Assembly (NCBI GenBank): GCA_024680815.1
Contig: JAILBQ010000114.1
Span: forward strand, 1 to 32,013
Source: Lachnospiraceae bacterium
GTDB lineage: Bacteria; Bacillota; Clostridia; Lachnospirales; Lachnospiraceae
DNA: 32,013 bases
Direction: 5' to 3'
A model generated the notes under the pieces. The model was not told the origin of the DNA. It saw only the letters and a list, made by a program, of their open reading frames with translations, and did no database searches. The position numbers and the translations under genes are program-made. This document shows, one piece after another, positions 17,306-26,866 of this stretch (position 1 is the first letter of the stretch; each line of letters starts with the position of its first letter).

Positions 17306-17929
17306 TTAATCTTTTGCGGGATCCTCTTCAATCCATCCCGCCTTTTTACAGATATGCTCAAATACATAATGCAAAAGACAGGTGTATCCCCCGGGCAGCA
17401 GGACAACAATTATAATAAGATATCTGCATAAAACTATCAGCCCGGCAAGAATCGCCGTAAGAAAAATCATCCATCCGATATTTGTAAATGCGATGTAAGC
17501 GCTCTTGACGAGGACGGAACGGACTGAATCTTCAAAACGGGCCTGATAGGCAAAAGCGGAAAGCTGCCACATGAGCGCTATAACGATGCAGACAAGGACG
17601 GGATAATACAGAAAAGCCAGAGCACTGCCCTGACGCACGGCCATTGCAGCAAGCAGAAAATCAAATATCAAAAACGAGTCCAGCAGAATAAAAATAATCC
17701 ATATAAGAGTGGCCTTTCTGAAATTATCCAGAAAGGCCTTTTTATAGGTGGGAAAAATATAGCCCTCGCCCTTGAATATCCTGGTGTGAACAGTATAATA
17801 CATCGAAGACATGGCACACCCGGCGGTAAACACGAAAATACTGCTTATATACCAGAGAAGGCTTATCCACAGGACATCCACGATACCGGCAAGAAACACA
17901 AAAACCTTTTTATCAAGCCATGTTTTCAT
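17306..17929 (-). CDS. YesL/DUF624 family membrane protein
   Basis: A 207-residue protein with about five hydrophobic helices. The segment WISSLF-like DVLWISLLWYISSIFVFTAGCAMSSMYYTVHTRIFKGEGYIF, followed by FLDNFRKATLIWI, is characteristic of the DUF624 (YesL) family. These proteins occur next to carbohydrate ABC importers and glycosidases in Firmicutes. The molecular role is unknown. The gene starts 8 nt after the arabinofuranosidase stop and is probably the last gene of that operon. The family call rests on pattern and context. Confidence 0.8.
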   Translation of the reverse strand: MKTWLDKKVFVFLAGIVDVLWISLLWYISSIFVFTAGCAMSSMYYTVHTRIFKGEGYIFPTYKKAFLDNFRKATLIWIIFILLDSFLIFDFLLAAMAVRQGSALAFLYYPVLVCIVIALMWQLSAFAYQARFEDSVRSVLVKSAYIAFTNIGWMIFLTAILAGLIVLCRYLIIIVVLLPGGYTCLLHYVFEHICKKAGWIEEDPAKD

Positions 17930-17937
17930 CCGTCAGA

Positions 17938-19479
<1,542 letters not shown>

Positions 19480-20319
19480 TTAACCTTTAACGCTGCCCGC
19501 TGCCATACCGGCAATAAAGGTCTTCTGGTTTAAAAGGAAAATGATCATTATGGGAACCACGCTCATAACCGCCCCGGACAGCAGCATGTCATAGTTGTTG
19601 CCATAGGGCGTAAGGAGCGACTGAAGACCTATGGGGAGGGTCTGCATTTCCGAGGTTCTTAAGACGATCATGGGCCACACCATGGAGTTCCAGCTTCCCA
19701 TGGCAAGGAGAATCGTCATGGCGCCGTAAGCCGGAAGCATCAGGGGCATCATCAGCCTGAAGAATATGCCGAATTCTCCGCAGCCGTCTACTCTTCCGGA
19801 TTCTATTATCTCAGTGGGAAGCCCGCTGGCAAACTGCCTGAAAAAGAATATCCCGGTCGCCGGAACAAGGAAGGGCAGTATCACTCCGGCATAGGTATCG
19901 ATCATGTTGATGGAGTTAATCTCCTTATACAGCGGGAGAATCAATATCTCAACCGGCACCATCATGACTATGAGCACCAGCAGGAAGAGGATATTTCTTC
20001 CCTTAAACTCATACTTTGCAAGGCCGTACCCTACCAGGGATGAAAAGAAAAGCCCAACCCCCACCTGAAGCACCATTATCACAATACTGTTGATATACCA
20101 TTTGATATATATACCGTCACGCTCTGTAAGCAGAAGCGCGTAGTTCCCCAAACCGTAGTTTTCAAAGTCAAATTTAAACTGAAGTCCGTTTCTTATCATT
20201 TCACTTCCGGGCTTGAAGGAGGAGATGAAAAGGAAGAAAAACGGCATCAGCGCAATTACCGCAAATACTGCGATAACCAAAGTCGCAAGGATAGTAAGTC
20301 CGATATTTTTGTTTTTCAT
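19480..20319 (-). CDS. Carbohydrate ABC transporter permease (MalG/AraQ type)
   Basis: A 279-residue inner-membrane permease with about six helices and the BPD_transp_1 EAA-type loop EIIESGRVDGCGEFGIFFRLMMPLMLPA, which contacts the ATPase. The FKPGSEM segment after TM1 is typical of MalG/AraQ/LacG-type CUT1 permeases. The start is the ATG at 20317-20319 behind GAGGTGAT; the longer frame from GTG 20328 would bury that ribosome site. It is 10 nt after the upstream permease gene. No ATPase gene is present in this locus, so the importer probably uses a shared MsmK-type ATPase from elsewhere, as is known for CUT1 systems in Firmicutes. Confidence 0.93.
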   Translation of the reverse strand: MKNKNIGLTILATLVIAVFAVIALMPFFFLFISSFKPGSEMIRNGLQFKFDFENYGLGNYALLLTERDGIYIKWYINSIVIMVLQVGVGLFFSSLVGYGLAKYEFKGRNILFLLVLIVMMVPVEILILPLYKEINSINMIDTYAGVILPFLVPATGIFFFRQFASGLPTEIIESGRVDGCGEFGIFFRLMMPLMLPAYGAMTILLAMGSWNSMVWPMIVLRTSEMQTLPIGLQSLLTPYGNNYDMLLSGAVMSVVPIMIIFLLNQKTFIAGMAAGSVKG

Positions 20320-20329
20320 TTTTATCACC

Positions 20330-21226
20330 TCACTTTTCCTTTTTCCCTACCGGATCGGTAATGGACAGCTGGATGATATTTATTATCAGAACTCCTGCCA
20401 GCAGGGTTATGCCCGCCGCTGAAGCAATACCGAAATTATTGCGGTTAAAGCCCTGTGAATAGATATAGCTTACGATTGTGGCTCCTATATCCCCCGGTGT
20501 ACGCGCGCTGTTAAAGAGGGTATAAGCCTCCGCGAACATTGAAAAGCCGCCGTATATTGAGATTGTCAGCACATAGATTATGGTGGGCTTCACACAGGGT
20601 ACGGTTATATGTAAGAATTTCTGCCAGGAGCTGGCACCGTCTATTGTAGCCGCCTCGTACAGATCATTGGATACTGTCTGGAGCGCGGACAGATAATAGA
20701 CAATGTTTACGCCCAGCCATTTCCATACGCAAAAAACGACCAGAACTATCCAGGTCGTCACACGTTTTTCCAGCCACCCCTGAGGAGGGATACCGAACAG
20801 CCCCACCACGGCGTTCATAAGGGCCGCCGGATTGGAGGAAAAGGCGTATTTAAAGAAAAGACCGGCCATGACAACACTTGTCAGGGCAGGAATAAAAAGC
20901 ATGCTCTTAAACACATCAGCGCCTTTTACAAACTTCGAATCCAGAATTGCCGCCAGAAACAGCGGAAACGGAACAAGTATCAGGCAGGTAAAAAACGTAT
21001 ATATCGCGGAATTCTGAACCGCCATTTTAAAATACGGATCCATCAGCAGCCCGTAATTTGCCAGTCCCGCAAATTTCGGCGGAGCAAAACCCACCTGCTG
21101 GCAAAGACTTGTCCAGAAGGTCGATATGATCGGATAAATAAAAAAGATAAGAAAATAAATAACAAAAGGGGCCGTGAAAATATACGGGGCCACCTTTACC
21201 ATGTGGAGCTTTCTTTCTTTCGTCAT
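20330..21226 (-). CDS. Carbohydrate ABC transporter permease (MalF/AraP type)
   Basis: A 298-residue permease with six helices. It carries the opening PYIFTAPFVIYFLIFFIYPIISTFWTS segment and the EAA loop DLYEAATIDGASSWQKFLHITVPCVKPT typical of the MalF/AraP/UgpA group. It pairs with the next gene to form the import channel. The start is the ATG at 21224-21226 behind AGAGGAATAAT, 18 codons inside the longest frame. A strong hairpin lies between it and the binding-protein gene, which likely lowers permease expression relative to the binding protein. Confidence 0.93.
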   Translation of the reverse strand: MTKERKLHMVKVAPYIFTAPFVIYFLIFFIYPIISTFWTSLCQQVGFAPPKFAGLANYGLLMDPYFKMAVQNSAIYTFFTCLILVPFPLFLAAILDSKFVKGADVFKSMLFIPALTSVVMAGLFFKYAFSSNPAALMNAVVGLFGIPPQGWLEKRVTTWIVLVVFCVWKWLGVNIVYYLSALQTVSNDLYEAATIDGASSWQKFLHITVPCVKPTIIYVLTISIYGGFSMFAEAYTLFNSARTPGDIGATIVSYIYSQGFNRNNFGIASAAGITLLAGVLIINIIQLSITDPVGKKEK

Positions 21227-21244
21227 ATTATTCCTCTTTGAAAA

Positions 21245-21277
21245 TATGCGGGAACGGTTAAAAACCATTCCCGCATA
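21245..21277 (-). terminator. Intercistronic hairpin / attenuator between binding protein and permeases
   Basis: The arms 21245-21259 and 21263-21277 (core TTCCCGCATA and TATGCGGGAA) make a 15-bp stem with a 3-nt loop in minus-strand RNA. The only non-Watson-Crick pair is a G-U in that strand, whereas the opposite strand would have a C-A mismatch, so the fold is suited to the minus-strand transcript. A short TTTTC follows. It should act as a partial terminator or a 3' stabiliser of the binding-protein mRNA. Confidence 0.75.
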
Positions 21278-21308
21278 CATATCACCGAACTACCGTATAA
21301 GCTTATTA

Positions 21309-22676
21309 TTACTGCATTGCGCGAAGTTCGTCCGCTGCCTGCTTTAACGACTCCTCGGGAGTCTGGCTCTTGTCATGAAGAACGTTAAACATGACGGTCT
21401 TCTGAACACGGGTAAGAGCTTCAGGATAAAGAGGATTGGATGTAGACAGCTTTGAAATAGCATCTGCCGTATCATTCATAACATCATAGATATTATCGCC
21501 GAAGTACTCGGTGAAACGGTTGGGAGCCGTCATCGCGGGATCATCATAAACGTCCTTGCGGATCGGATCAAAGCCGAGCTCTGTCCATGTCCTGATGGCG
21601 CCGTCCCTTGAAATCTTTGCGAAATACAGGAAATCCTTTGCAAGCTGCACGTCTTTAGCCTGATTTGTGATGGAAGTACCGGTTCCGCCGAGACCTGCCG
21701 AGTTTGCGCCGCCCTTTTCCCATACAGGAAGGGTTCTTACAGCCATCTTGCCCTTGAGGTCAGGCATATAATCCGTGAAGCGGTTGAGATACCATAAAGG
21801 AACACCTATTGCTGCAACGTTTCCTTCGTTCATGTAAGCGTACCACTCCTCGCTGTGGCAGAAGCCGCCTGGCATCTCGACGAAAATGTCATCATTAATG
21901 CCGTCAAGCAGCCACTGAAGGACATCGATATTTGTCTGGTTGTCAAGAGTGACCTCGCCGGTATTAGGATCGAAGAAATCGCTTCCCAGCTCCGTGATCA
22001 GAGGATAATATGTCCAGTGCTCCGTTGTTTCACAGGCCATGATATATTTACCGGTCTTTTCCCTGATGGTCTTTCCTGCCTCTTTGAAGTCGTCCCAGGT
22101 CTCGATGGAGTTGATATCGATTCCGGCTTCCTCAAAGATCTCCTTATTGTACATAAGGCAGGTGGCGCCCACGTGATAGTCAACACCGTAATAGTTGCCG
22201 TGGTTTGCATAGTTGTCAAATCTTCCCATGATCAGGTTTTCCTTGTCGGGCTCGACGATGTCATTGAGCGGAACAAGGGGAATGCTTTCCTCATCACCGG
22301 TAATGAAGTTTGCGTACATGGCGATCTCGATATCGGCAATATCGGGAGCCCCTGTGCCGGACTGAAGTGAGATCATCAGGTTGTTATGGATATCGTCATA
22401 TCCGAGAGTTTCAGCCTTGAAATCGATTGGACGGTCGGGATAGGTTTCATTCCATCTCGCTGCCGCATCCTCCATGAATTTCTGGTGTGCTGCCTGGAAT
22501 GTCCAGAATGTCAGTTCCTGTGCTCCTTCGGGCGCCGTGGATGTCTCTTCGGCCGTTCCCTCTGTGCTCCCTGTGGAGCCCGCTGCAGGCGCTGCGGCTC
22601 CTGCTCCTCCCACACAGCCAACAAGCGAAACCGTCATGCATGCCGCGAGAAGAACCGAAATAATCTTCTTTTTCAT
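21309..22676 (-). CDS. Extracellular carbohydrate-binding lipoprotein of ABC importer
   Basis: A 455-residue family 1 solute-binding protein (SBP_bac_1). The N-terminus is a lipoprotein signal with lipobox LVGC (Cys21), followed by a low-complexity Gly/Ala/Thr/Glu linker to about residue 50. The mature part shows ELTFWTFQAAHQKFMEDAAARWNETYP, DIADIEIAMYANF and YNKEIFEEAGID, typical of CUT1 sugar-binding proteins. It captures the oligosaccharide for the two permeases. The start is the ATG behind TAGGAGG with 7-nt spacing. It is the first gene of the locus and has its own strong promoter. Arabino-oligosaccharide as ligand is inferred from the GH51 gene. Confidence 0.94.
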   Translation of the reverse strand: MKKKIISVLLAACMTVSLVGCVGGAGAAAPAAGSTGSTEGTAEETSTAPEGAQELTFWTFQAAHQKFMEDAAARWNETYPDRPIDFKAETLGYDDIHNNLMISLQSGTGAPDIADIEIAMYANFITGDEESIPLVPLNDIVEPDKENLIMGRFDNYANHGNYYGVDYHVGATCLMYNKEIFEEAGIDINSIETWDDFKEAGKTIREKTGKYIMACETTEHWTYYPLITELGSDFFDPNTGEVTLDNQTNIDVLQWLLDGINDDIFVEMPGGFCHSEEWYAYMNEGNVAAIGVPLWYLNRFTDYMPDLKGKMAVRTLPVWEKGGANSAGLGGTGTSITNQAKDVQLAKDFLYFAKISRDGAIRTWTELGFDPIRKDVYDDPAMTAPNRFTEYFGDNIYDVMNDTADAISKLSTSNPLYPEALTRVQKTVMFNVLHDKSQTPEESLKQAADELRAMQ

Positions 22677-22716
22677 TTTGAACCCTCCTAAACTAAACAA
22701 AAAAACGGTTGTCTCA

Positions 22717-22754
22717 GGGGCAATTATACATATTGCACAATTACCGTATGCCCC
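22717..22754 (-). promoter_or_regulatory. 5' leader hairpin of the sugar importer operon
   Basis: GGGGCA and TGCCCC (22717-22722, 22749-22754) pair around a 26-nt A+T-rich loop. The stem begins about 5 nt after the predicted transcription start. It could protect the 5' end or be a regulator site. Confidence 0.45.
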
Positions 22755-22765
22755 TTTATGCTTTT

Positions 22766-22794
22766 ATGATAAATGTATACAAAGGATATGTCAA
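22766..22794 (-). promoter_or_regulatory. Promoter of the arabinoside importer operon
   Basis: On the minus strand a perfect TTGACA (22789-22794), 17 bp, and TATCAT (22766-22771). Start is expected near 22759, giving an 80-nt leader. Confidence 0.8.
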
Positions 22795-22820
22795 TAATAA
22801 TTTGTATTAATTTAAAATAA

Positions 22821-22834
22821 TTTGGACATTTCCA
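22821..22834. promoter_or_regulatory. Putative operator copy 1
   Basis: TTTGGACATTTCCA is a partial palindrome that overlaps the -35 box of the regulator gene promoter and lies 27 bp upstream of the importer -35 box. It matches the second site at 22893 in 12 of 14 positions. Confidence 0.5.
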
Positions 22835-22851
22835 TTTTGGTTTGATATAAT
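22823..22851 (+). promoter_or_regulatory. Promoter of the ArsR-type regulator gene
   Basis: TGGACA (22823-22828), 17 bp, and a perfect TATAAT (22846-22851). The predicted leader is about 130 nt. The -35 box is inside operator copy 1, so autoregulation is likely. Confidence 0.7.
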
Positions 22852-22892
22852 CCTAATTAAATTATAAACTGGAGTAGCTTTAATTGTTTTAG

Positions 22893-22908
22893 TTTGGACT
22901 ATTCCAAA
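22893..22908. promoter_or_regulatory. Putative operator copy 2
   Basis: TTTGGACTATTCCAAA has perfect TTTGGA/TCCAAA arms around CTAT. It lies about 35 bp downstream of the regulator's predicted transcription start and 72 bp from copy 1. Confidence 0.5.
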
Positions 22909-22986
22909 GCAACAATCCCGCTGTAAGGCCCGGTATGGCTGTACCATTTCGGATCAGGCCGGAAATCTTCACGGAGGAAATATCAG

Positions 22987-23916
22987 ATGAAATACATTAG
23001 CGATCTTGCCCAGGCCGTTCCCCTTTTTAAATGTCTGGGTTCCGATACACGAATTGCCATTATGGAAATGCTTTCCTCAAAGGGTCCTCTGCCGATGAGC
23101 GCCATCGCGGAAAACCTCGGCATAACTGCCGGCTCTCTTTCGCTTCATATAAAACAGCTTAACGAGTGCGGGCTTATCAATATCAAATTTGATTCTGGCA
23201 GGCACGGGCTTCAGCGGATTTGCAGCATAGCGGACGAAAAGATCGTGATAGACTTTGAGAGCCGGACAAGCAGTAAGAATTTTTATGAAACCGAAATCGG
23301 TGTAGGTCTCTATTCCGACTATGATGTTTATCCCACCTGCGGCATATCCACAAACGACCATCTCATCGGAACAGAGGATGAACCCAGGTTTTTTTCCTCT
23401 CCGGAGCGGGTTGACGCGGAAATCCTGTGGTTCACCACAGGTCATGTGGAATATATCATTCCCAACTACCTTGAAGAGGATCAGCTCCCCATTGAACTCC
23501 TGATATCCTTTGAAATCGCAAGTGAGGCCCCCGGCATACGGGAGGACTGGCCCAGCGATATACAGTTTGCCATAAACAGCATACCTGTCTGCATGTGGAC
23601 CTCCCCCGGAGATTTCGGCAAAAACCCCGGCATATATACTCCTGACTGGTGGGACCCGAACTGGAATCAGTACGGACTTTTAAAATTTCTGTCTGTCAGC
23701 GAAACAGGTACCTATATAGACGGAGTCAAGGTTTCCGATATCACTCTGCAGGATCTTAAAATAACTGCCGGTTCGACCATCCGGCTCAGAATGTCCGTCA
23801 GTGACAAAAGCGAGCATAAGGGCGGGCTGACTCTCTACGGACGTTCCTTCGGAAACTATCCCCAGGACATCAAAATCCGTATGCATTATAAGATCCGCGA
23901 AGCCGGGAAAGAATAA
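22987..23916 (+). CDS. ArsR-type transcriptional regulator with large C-terminal domain
   Basis: A 309-residue protein. Residues about 10-85 form a winged helix of ArsR type: VPLFKCLGSDTRIAIMEMLSSKGPLPMSAIAENLGITAGSLSLHIKQLNECGLI. No metal-binding Cys motif (ELCVCDL-like) is seen. Residues about 120-305 are beta-rich with many aromatic residues (IYTPDWWDPNWNQYGLLKFL), ending in a strand pattern (GGLTLYGRSFGNYPQDIKIRMHYKI). They look like a beta-sandwich, perhaps a carbohydrate-sensing domain. It is divergent from the arabinoside importer operon with two candidate operators between, so it most likely controls that locus. The start is the ATG behind GGAGG. The ligand and the fold of the C-terminal half are inference. 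Confidence 0.82.
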   Translation: MKYISDLAQAVPLFKCLGSDTRIAIMEMLSSKGPLPMSAIAENLGITAGSLSLHIKQLNECGLINIKFDSGRHGLQRICSIADEKIVIDFESRTSSKNFYETEIGVGLYSDYDVYPTCGISTNDHLIGTEDEPRFFSSPERVDAEILWFTTGHVEYIIPNYLEEDQLPIELLISFEIASEAPGIREDWPSDIQFAINSIPVCMWTSPGDFGKNPGIYTPDWWDPNWNQYGLLKFLSVSETGTYIDGVKVSDITLQDLKITAGSTIRLRMSVSDKSEHKGGLTLYGRSFGNYPQDIKIRMHYKIREAGKE

Positions 23917-23978
23917 CGGCCGGAAGGACGCTTACAACCCGGGCAAAAACGCCTCTGTATTTTTTCCCCGGATTAGGT

Positions 23979-23984
23979 TATAAT
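23979..23984 (+). promoter_or_regulatory. Candidate -10 box of the zinc-ribbon gene
   Basis: A perfect TATAAT within TAGGTTATAATTAC, 44 bp before the start codon. The 17-bp-spaced -35 (TGTATT) is poor. Confidence 0.4.
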
Positions 23985-24028
23985 TACGTTTGTTGCTTTT
24001 TTATCATTATTTTTCAGGAGACCAGAAC

Positions 24029-25240
24029 ATGAGCGGAAAAGAAAATGAAGCTTTGGCGTACAGCTGCCCGTCCTGCGGAGGGGCTTTGAGATTTGATCCC
24101 GAAACCGGAAAGCTTAAATGTGATTTTTGCGAATCATTGTTTACAACAGAGGAAGTGGAGAAGCGGTTCGGAGAAAAGGAAGCCACTGCCGAAGCCTCTC
24201 AGTCTGAGGACGAGATGAGGGCCTACTCCTGCTCCACCTGCGGGGCCGAGCTTATGACGGATCCCAACACCGCCGTCATCAAATGCCCCTATTGCGGAAA
24301 TAATACCATTGCGACCGCCCAGTTCGCGGGAAATATCCGGCCCGAATTCGTGGTTCCTTTTGCTTTCACCAAAAAGCAGGCCATGGAAAAATATAAGGAC
24401 TACCACGGAAGAGGCCTTAAAAAGCTGCTTTTACCGGGCTCCTTCGGTTCAAAAAGCCACGTCGAAGAAATTCAGGGAGTTTACGTCCCCTTCTGGCTTT
24501 TTAACGGAAAGGTTGATATAGACGGAACGTTTGAAGCTTCGGATTCACGAACCCAGGGAGATTATAAAATAACAAAATATTATGAGGTCAAGCGGGCTGG
24601 TACCATGGATTTTAAACGCGTTCCCGCAGACGCCTCCAAACGTATGCCCGATGACCTTATGGATTCCATTGAGCCCTACGATTTCAAGGCGTTAAAGCCC
24701 TTCTCCATGTCATATCTTCCCGGCTTTTTAGCGGAGCGTTTTGACGTGAACGAAGCGGACGATGAAGCGCGGATGAACAAAAGGGTTAAAGAGACCATTC
24801 ACAGCATGACCGTGAAGACCATTTCCCACAGTGATGTCACGGACAGGAACGTAAACATAGATGTTACTCTCGGCAAAACAGAATACGCTCTGCTCCCTGC
24901 ATGGGTCTTAACGACAAAATGGCAGGATAAGAACTGGCTGTTTGCCATGAACGGGCAGACCGGCGCTTTTACCGGGGATCTTCCGATCAGCAAGGGAAAA
25001 TATGTAGCTCTCCTGCTGCTTTCATTCCTCATATTCTTTATTTTGGGATCGCTCATCATGGGCGCTACCGTAGGCGCGATCTTAGGGTCAGTTGTGGCAA
25101 TCATCGCCGGAATGATCGCATACGGCGGAATGAAACCCGTTGGAGAAGCTTCAAATGCGGATAAATACATGGAAAACAAAATCAACCTGACCGTGAAAGA
25201 AGAAAAATTCCTCCGGGAGGAAAAGCACAAAGTAAAGTAG
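24029..25240 (+). CDS. Double zinc-ribbon membrane protein of unknown function
   Basis: A 403-residue protein. Two zinc ribbons lie at the N-terminus: CPSC/CDFC (C13, C16, C31, C34) and CSTC/CPYC (C68, C71, C86, C89). A soluble middle domain follows, with VVPFAFTKKQAMEKYKDYHGRG and GVYVPFWLFNGKVDIDG, then two C-terminal helices (LLLLSFLIFFILGSLIMGATVGAILGSVVAIIAGMIAYGG) and a charged tail. Proteins of this shape are common in Firmicutes and are often loosely labelled as PriA-like or TFIIB-type zinc ribbon proteins; no such activity is supported here. The start is the ATG behind CAGGAGA. Its stop codon touches that of the convergent preA-like gene. Confidence 0.8.
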   Translation: MSGKENEALAYSCPSCGGALRFDPETGKLKCDFCESLFTTEEVEKRFGEKEATAEASQSEDEMRAYSCSTCGAELMTDPNTAVIKCPYCGNNTIATAQFAGNIRPEFVVPFAFTKKQAMEKYKDYHGRGLKKLLLPGSFGSKSHVEEIQGVYVPFWLFNGKVDIDGTFEASDSRTQGDYKITKYYEVKRAGTMDFKRVPADASKRMPDDLMDSIEPYDFKALKPFSMSYLPGFLAERFDVNEADDEARMNKRVKETIHSMTVKTISHSDVTDRNVNIDVTLGKTEYALLPAWVLTTKWQDKNWLFAMNGQTGAFTGDLPISKGKYVALLLLSFLIFFILGSLIMGATVGAILGSVVAIIAGMIAYGGMKPVGEASNADKYMENKINLTVKEEKFLREEKHKVK

Positions 25241-26737
25241 TTATCCGCGCTTTATCCTATTGCCCACACCGGATACTGCCTCTTCGGGGCAGACAAGGAC
25301 GCAAAGGTGGCAGCCCACGCATTTGCTTCCGTCCAGCTTCGGAACTCTGTTTTCGAAGCTGATTGCCTGATGTCCGCCGTCCATACAGGAAATAAAGCAC
25401 CTTCCGCAGCCAATGCACTTCTCTTTATCAAACCGCGGGAAAAGAACCGTATCGCGCTCAAGCACGTCAGTTGTATCGCTGATGGAGCCCAGCCCGGCTC
25501 CGACGATATCCCTGACGTTTTTGATTCCAAACTGTGCAAGGTAATAGTTAAGCCCCAGCTTCAGGTCGTCAATGATGCGGTATCCGTACTGCATGACGGC
25601 TGTGGTCACCTGGATGGAACCCGACCCCAGAAGGATGAATTCCAACGCATCTCTCCAGGTCTCGATTCCTCCCATGCCGCTGATATGAAGACCTTTAAGC
25701 TTTTTATTCTGTCCAAGCTCCGAAATAAACCTTAAGGCTATGGGCTTTACGGCATTTCCGCTGTAGCCGCCGACGGCCGATTTTCCTTTGACGGCGGGGG
25801 CGGAAACGTAAGTAAAGGGACTGACTCCGGTAACGCTTTTTATTGTATTAATCGCGGCAATACCGTCGGCCCCGCCCCTTACCGCAGCTTCGGCCGCGGG
25901 GCTCATAGCTGCGACATTCGGCGTAAGCTTTGCAAGCACCGGAATCCGGGTACCGCTTTTTGCGGCCCTTGTGTATTTTTCCACCAGCTCGGGAATCTGG
26001 CCTATGTCACTTCCCAGGCCATCCTCCTGCATATTAGGGCAGGAAAAGTTAAGCTCGACAGCATCGGCTCCGTTTTTTTCGCACAAGCCGGCAAGCTCTT
26101 CCCATTCCCCTTCGTCCTGGCCCATAATCGAAGCAAGAATAAATTTTGACGGGTATTTTTTCTTGAGGCGTCTGAAAATCTCCATGTTTTCAGCGACGCT
26201 GTGATCCGAAAGCTGTTCTATATTCTTAAACCCGATTATGCTTCCGTTATCTCCGGTTATGGCTGAAAATCTCGGCGAAGCCTCATGAATATCAAAGGAG
26301 CATATGGTCTTAAAACAGGCCCCTGCCCACCCCGCTTCAAAAGCCCTTGCGCACATGTCATAGGTGGAAGCCACGACCGACGATGAAAGCAGGAACGGAT
26401 TTTCAAGAGGTATGCCGCAAAGATCGCAGGAAAGTCTCAGCTCATCCTCAGGGAGCGGTATTTCCGCCCTTTCTCTGACTTCGGTATGAAGCTTTGATAT
26501 TATATGTTTTATCGGAACCCTTCCGGCTCTTACACACGCCTTTTCGCATGGTGCGTCACAGGACAGGCACAAATTATCCGCCGGAAGCTCCAAAGCGGCC
26601 ACATCCGCATTGTCGAACCATATATGTCTTAAAGCTCCGGCAGGATCCAGGTGCGGGCACTTCGCGGAGCACGGCGCATCACTGCAGAGTGCGCACGAAA
26701 TCATATCTGCCCGTTTGATTATTCCTGAAGAAAGCAT
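25241..26737 (-). CDS. PreA-like dihydropyrimidine dehydrogenase / dihydroorotate dehydrogenase family protein with extra Fe-S domain
   Basis: A 498-residue oxidoreductase. The N-terminal region holds CALCSDAPCSAKCP (C15, C18, C23, C27) and CLSCDAPCEKAC (C57, C60, C64, C68), like the Fe-S domain of PreT and mammalian DPD. The middle is an FMN-binding DHOD-type barrel with active-site C233 in ELNFSCPNMQEDGLGSD, and the FMN-phosphate region HISGMGGI. The C-terminus has two [4Fe-4S] clusters (CIGCGRCFISC, CVGCHLCVLVC). The barrel and C-terminus match PreA. The flavin/NAD(P) module that PreT or DPD would supply is absent, and no preT is in the window. ATG 26737 is chosen (9 nt from AGGGAGGT); GTG 26743 is the alternative. 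Pyrimidine reduction or a related flavin reaction is likely. Confidence 0.85.
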   Translation of the reverse strand: MLSSGIIKRADMISCALCSDAPCSAKCPHLDPAGALRHIWFDNADVAALELPADNLCLSCDAPCEKACVRAGRVPIKHIISKLHTEVRERAEIPLPEDELRLSCDLCGIPLENPFLLSSSVVASTYDMCARAFEAGWAGACFKTICSFDIHEASPRFSAITGDNGSIIGFKNIEQLSDHSVAENMEIFRRLKKKYPSKFILASIMGQDEGEWEELAGLCEKNGADAVELNFSCPNMQEDGLGSDIGQIPELVEKYTRAAKSGTRIPVLAKLTPNVAAMSPAAEAAVRGGADGIAAINTIKSVTGVSPFTYVSAPAVKGKSAVGGYSGNAVKPIALRFISELGQNKKLKGLHISGMGGIETWRDALEFILLGSGSIQVTTAVMQYGYRIIDDLKLGLNYYLAQFGIKNVRDIVGAGLGSISDTTDVLERDTVLFPRFDKEKCIGCGRCFISCMDGGHQAISFENRVPKLDGSKCVGCHLCVLVCPEEAVSGVGNRIKRG

Positions 26738-26788
26738 AATCACGGTACCTCCCTGGTGTTATATAATGACAGCGGCAATATGTCTGTA

Positions 26789-26817
26789 ATTATAACCTAC
26801 CTGCCCCGTTCCCACAA
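26789..26817 (-). promoter_or_regulatory. Promoter of the preA-like gene
   Basis: On the minus strand TTGTGG (26812-26817), 17 bp and perfect TATAAT (26789-26794). The -10 is embedded in TAGGTTATAATTAC, a 14-mer also found upstream of the zinc-ribbon gene. Confidence 0.6.
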
Positions 26818-26837
26818 GATTTCCGGATAAAGAATGA

Positions 26838-26866
26838 TTGTATGAATTAAAAATATGACCTATAAT
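26838..26866 (+). promoter_or_regulatory. Promoter of the AIM24-family gene
   Basis: TTGTAT (26838-26843), 17 bp, perfect TATAAT (26861-26866). It lies 64 bp before the start codon, divergent from the preA-like promoter. Confidence 0.65.

Noticed and set aside
23939-23971. Imperfect hairpin CCGGG-C-AAAAA with TTTTT-C-CCCGG considered as terminator of the ArsR-type gene
   Set aside because: The T run lies inside the stem and is followed by C/G and a -10 box; it does not look like an intrinsic terminator, though weak structure is possible.
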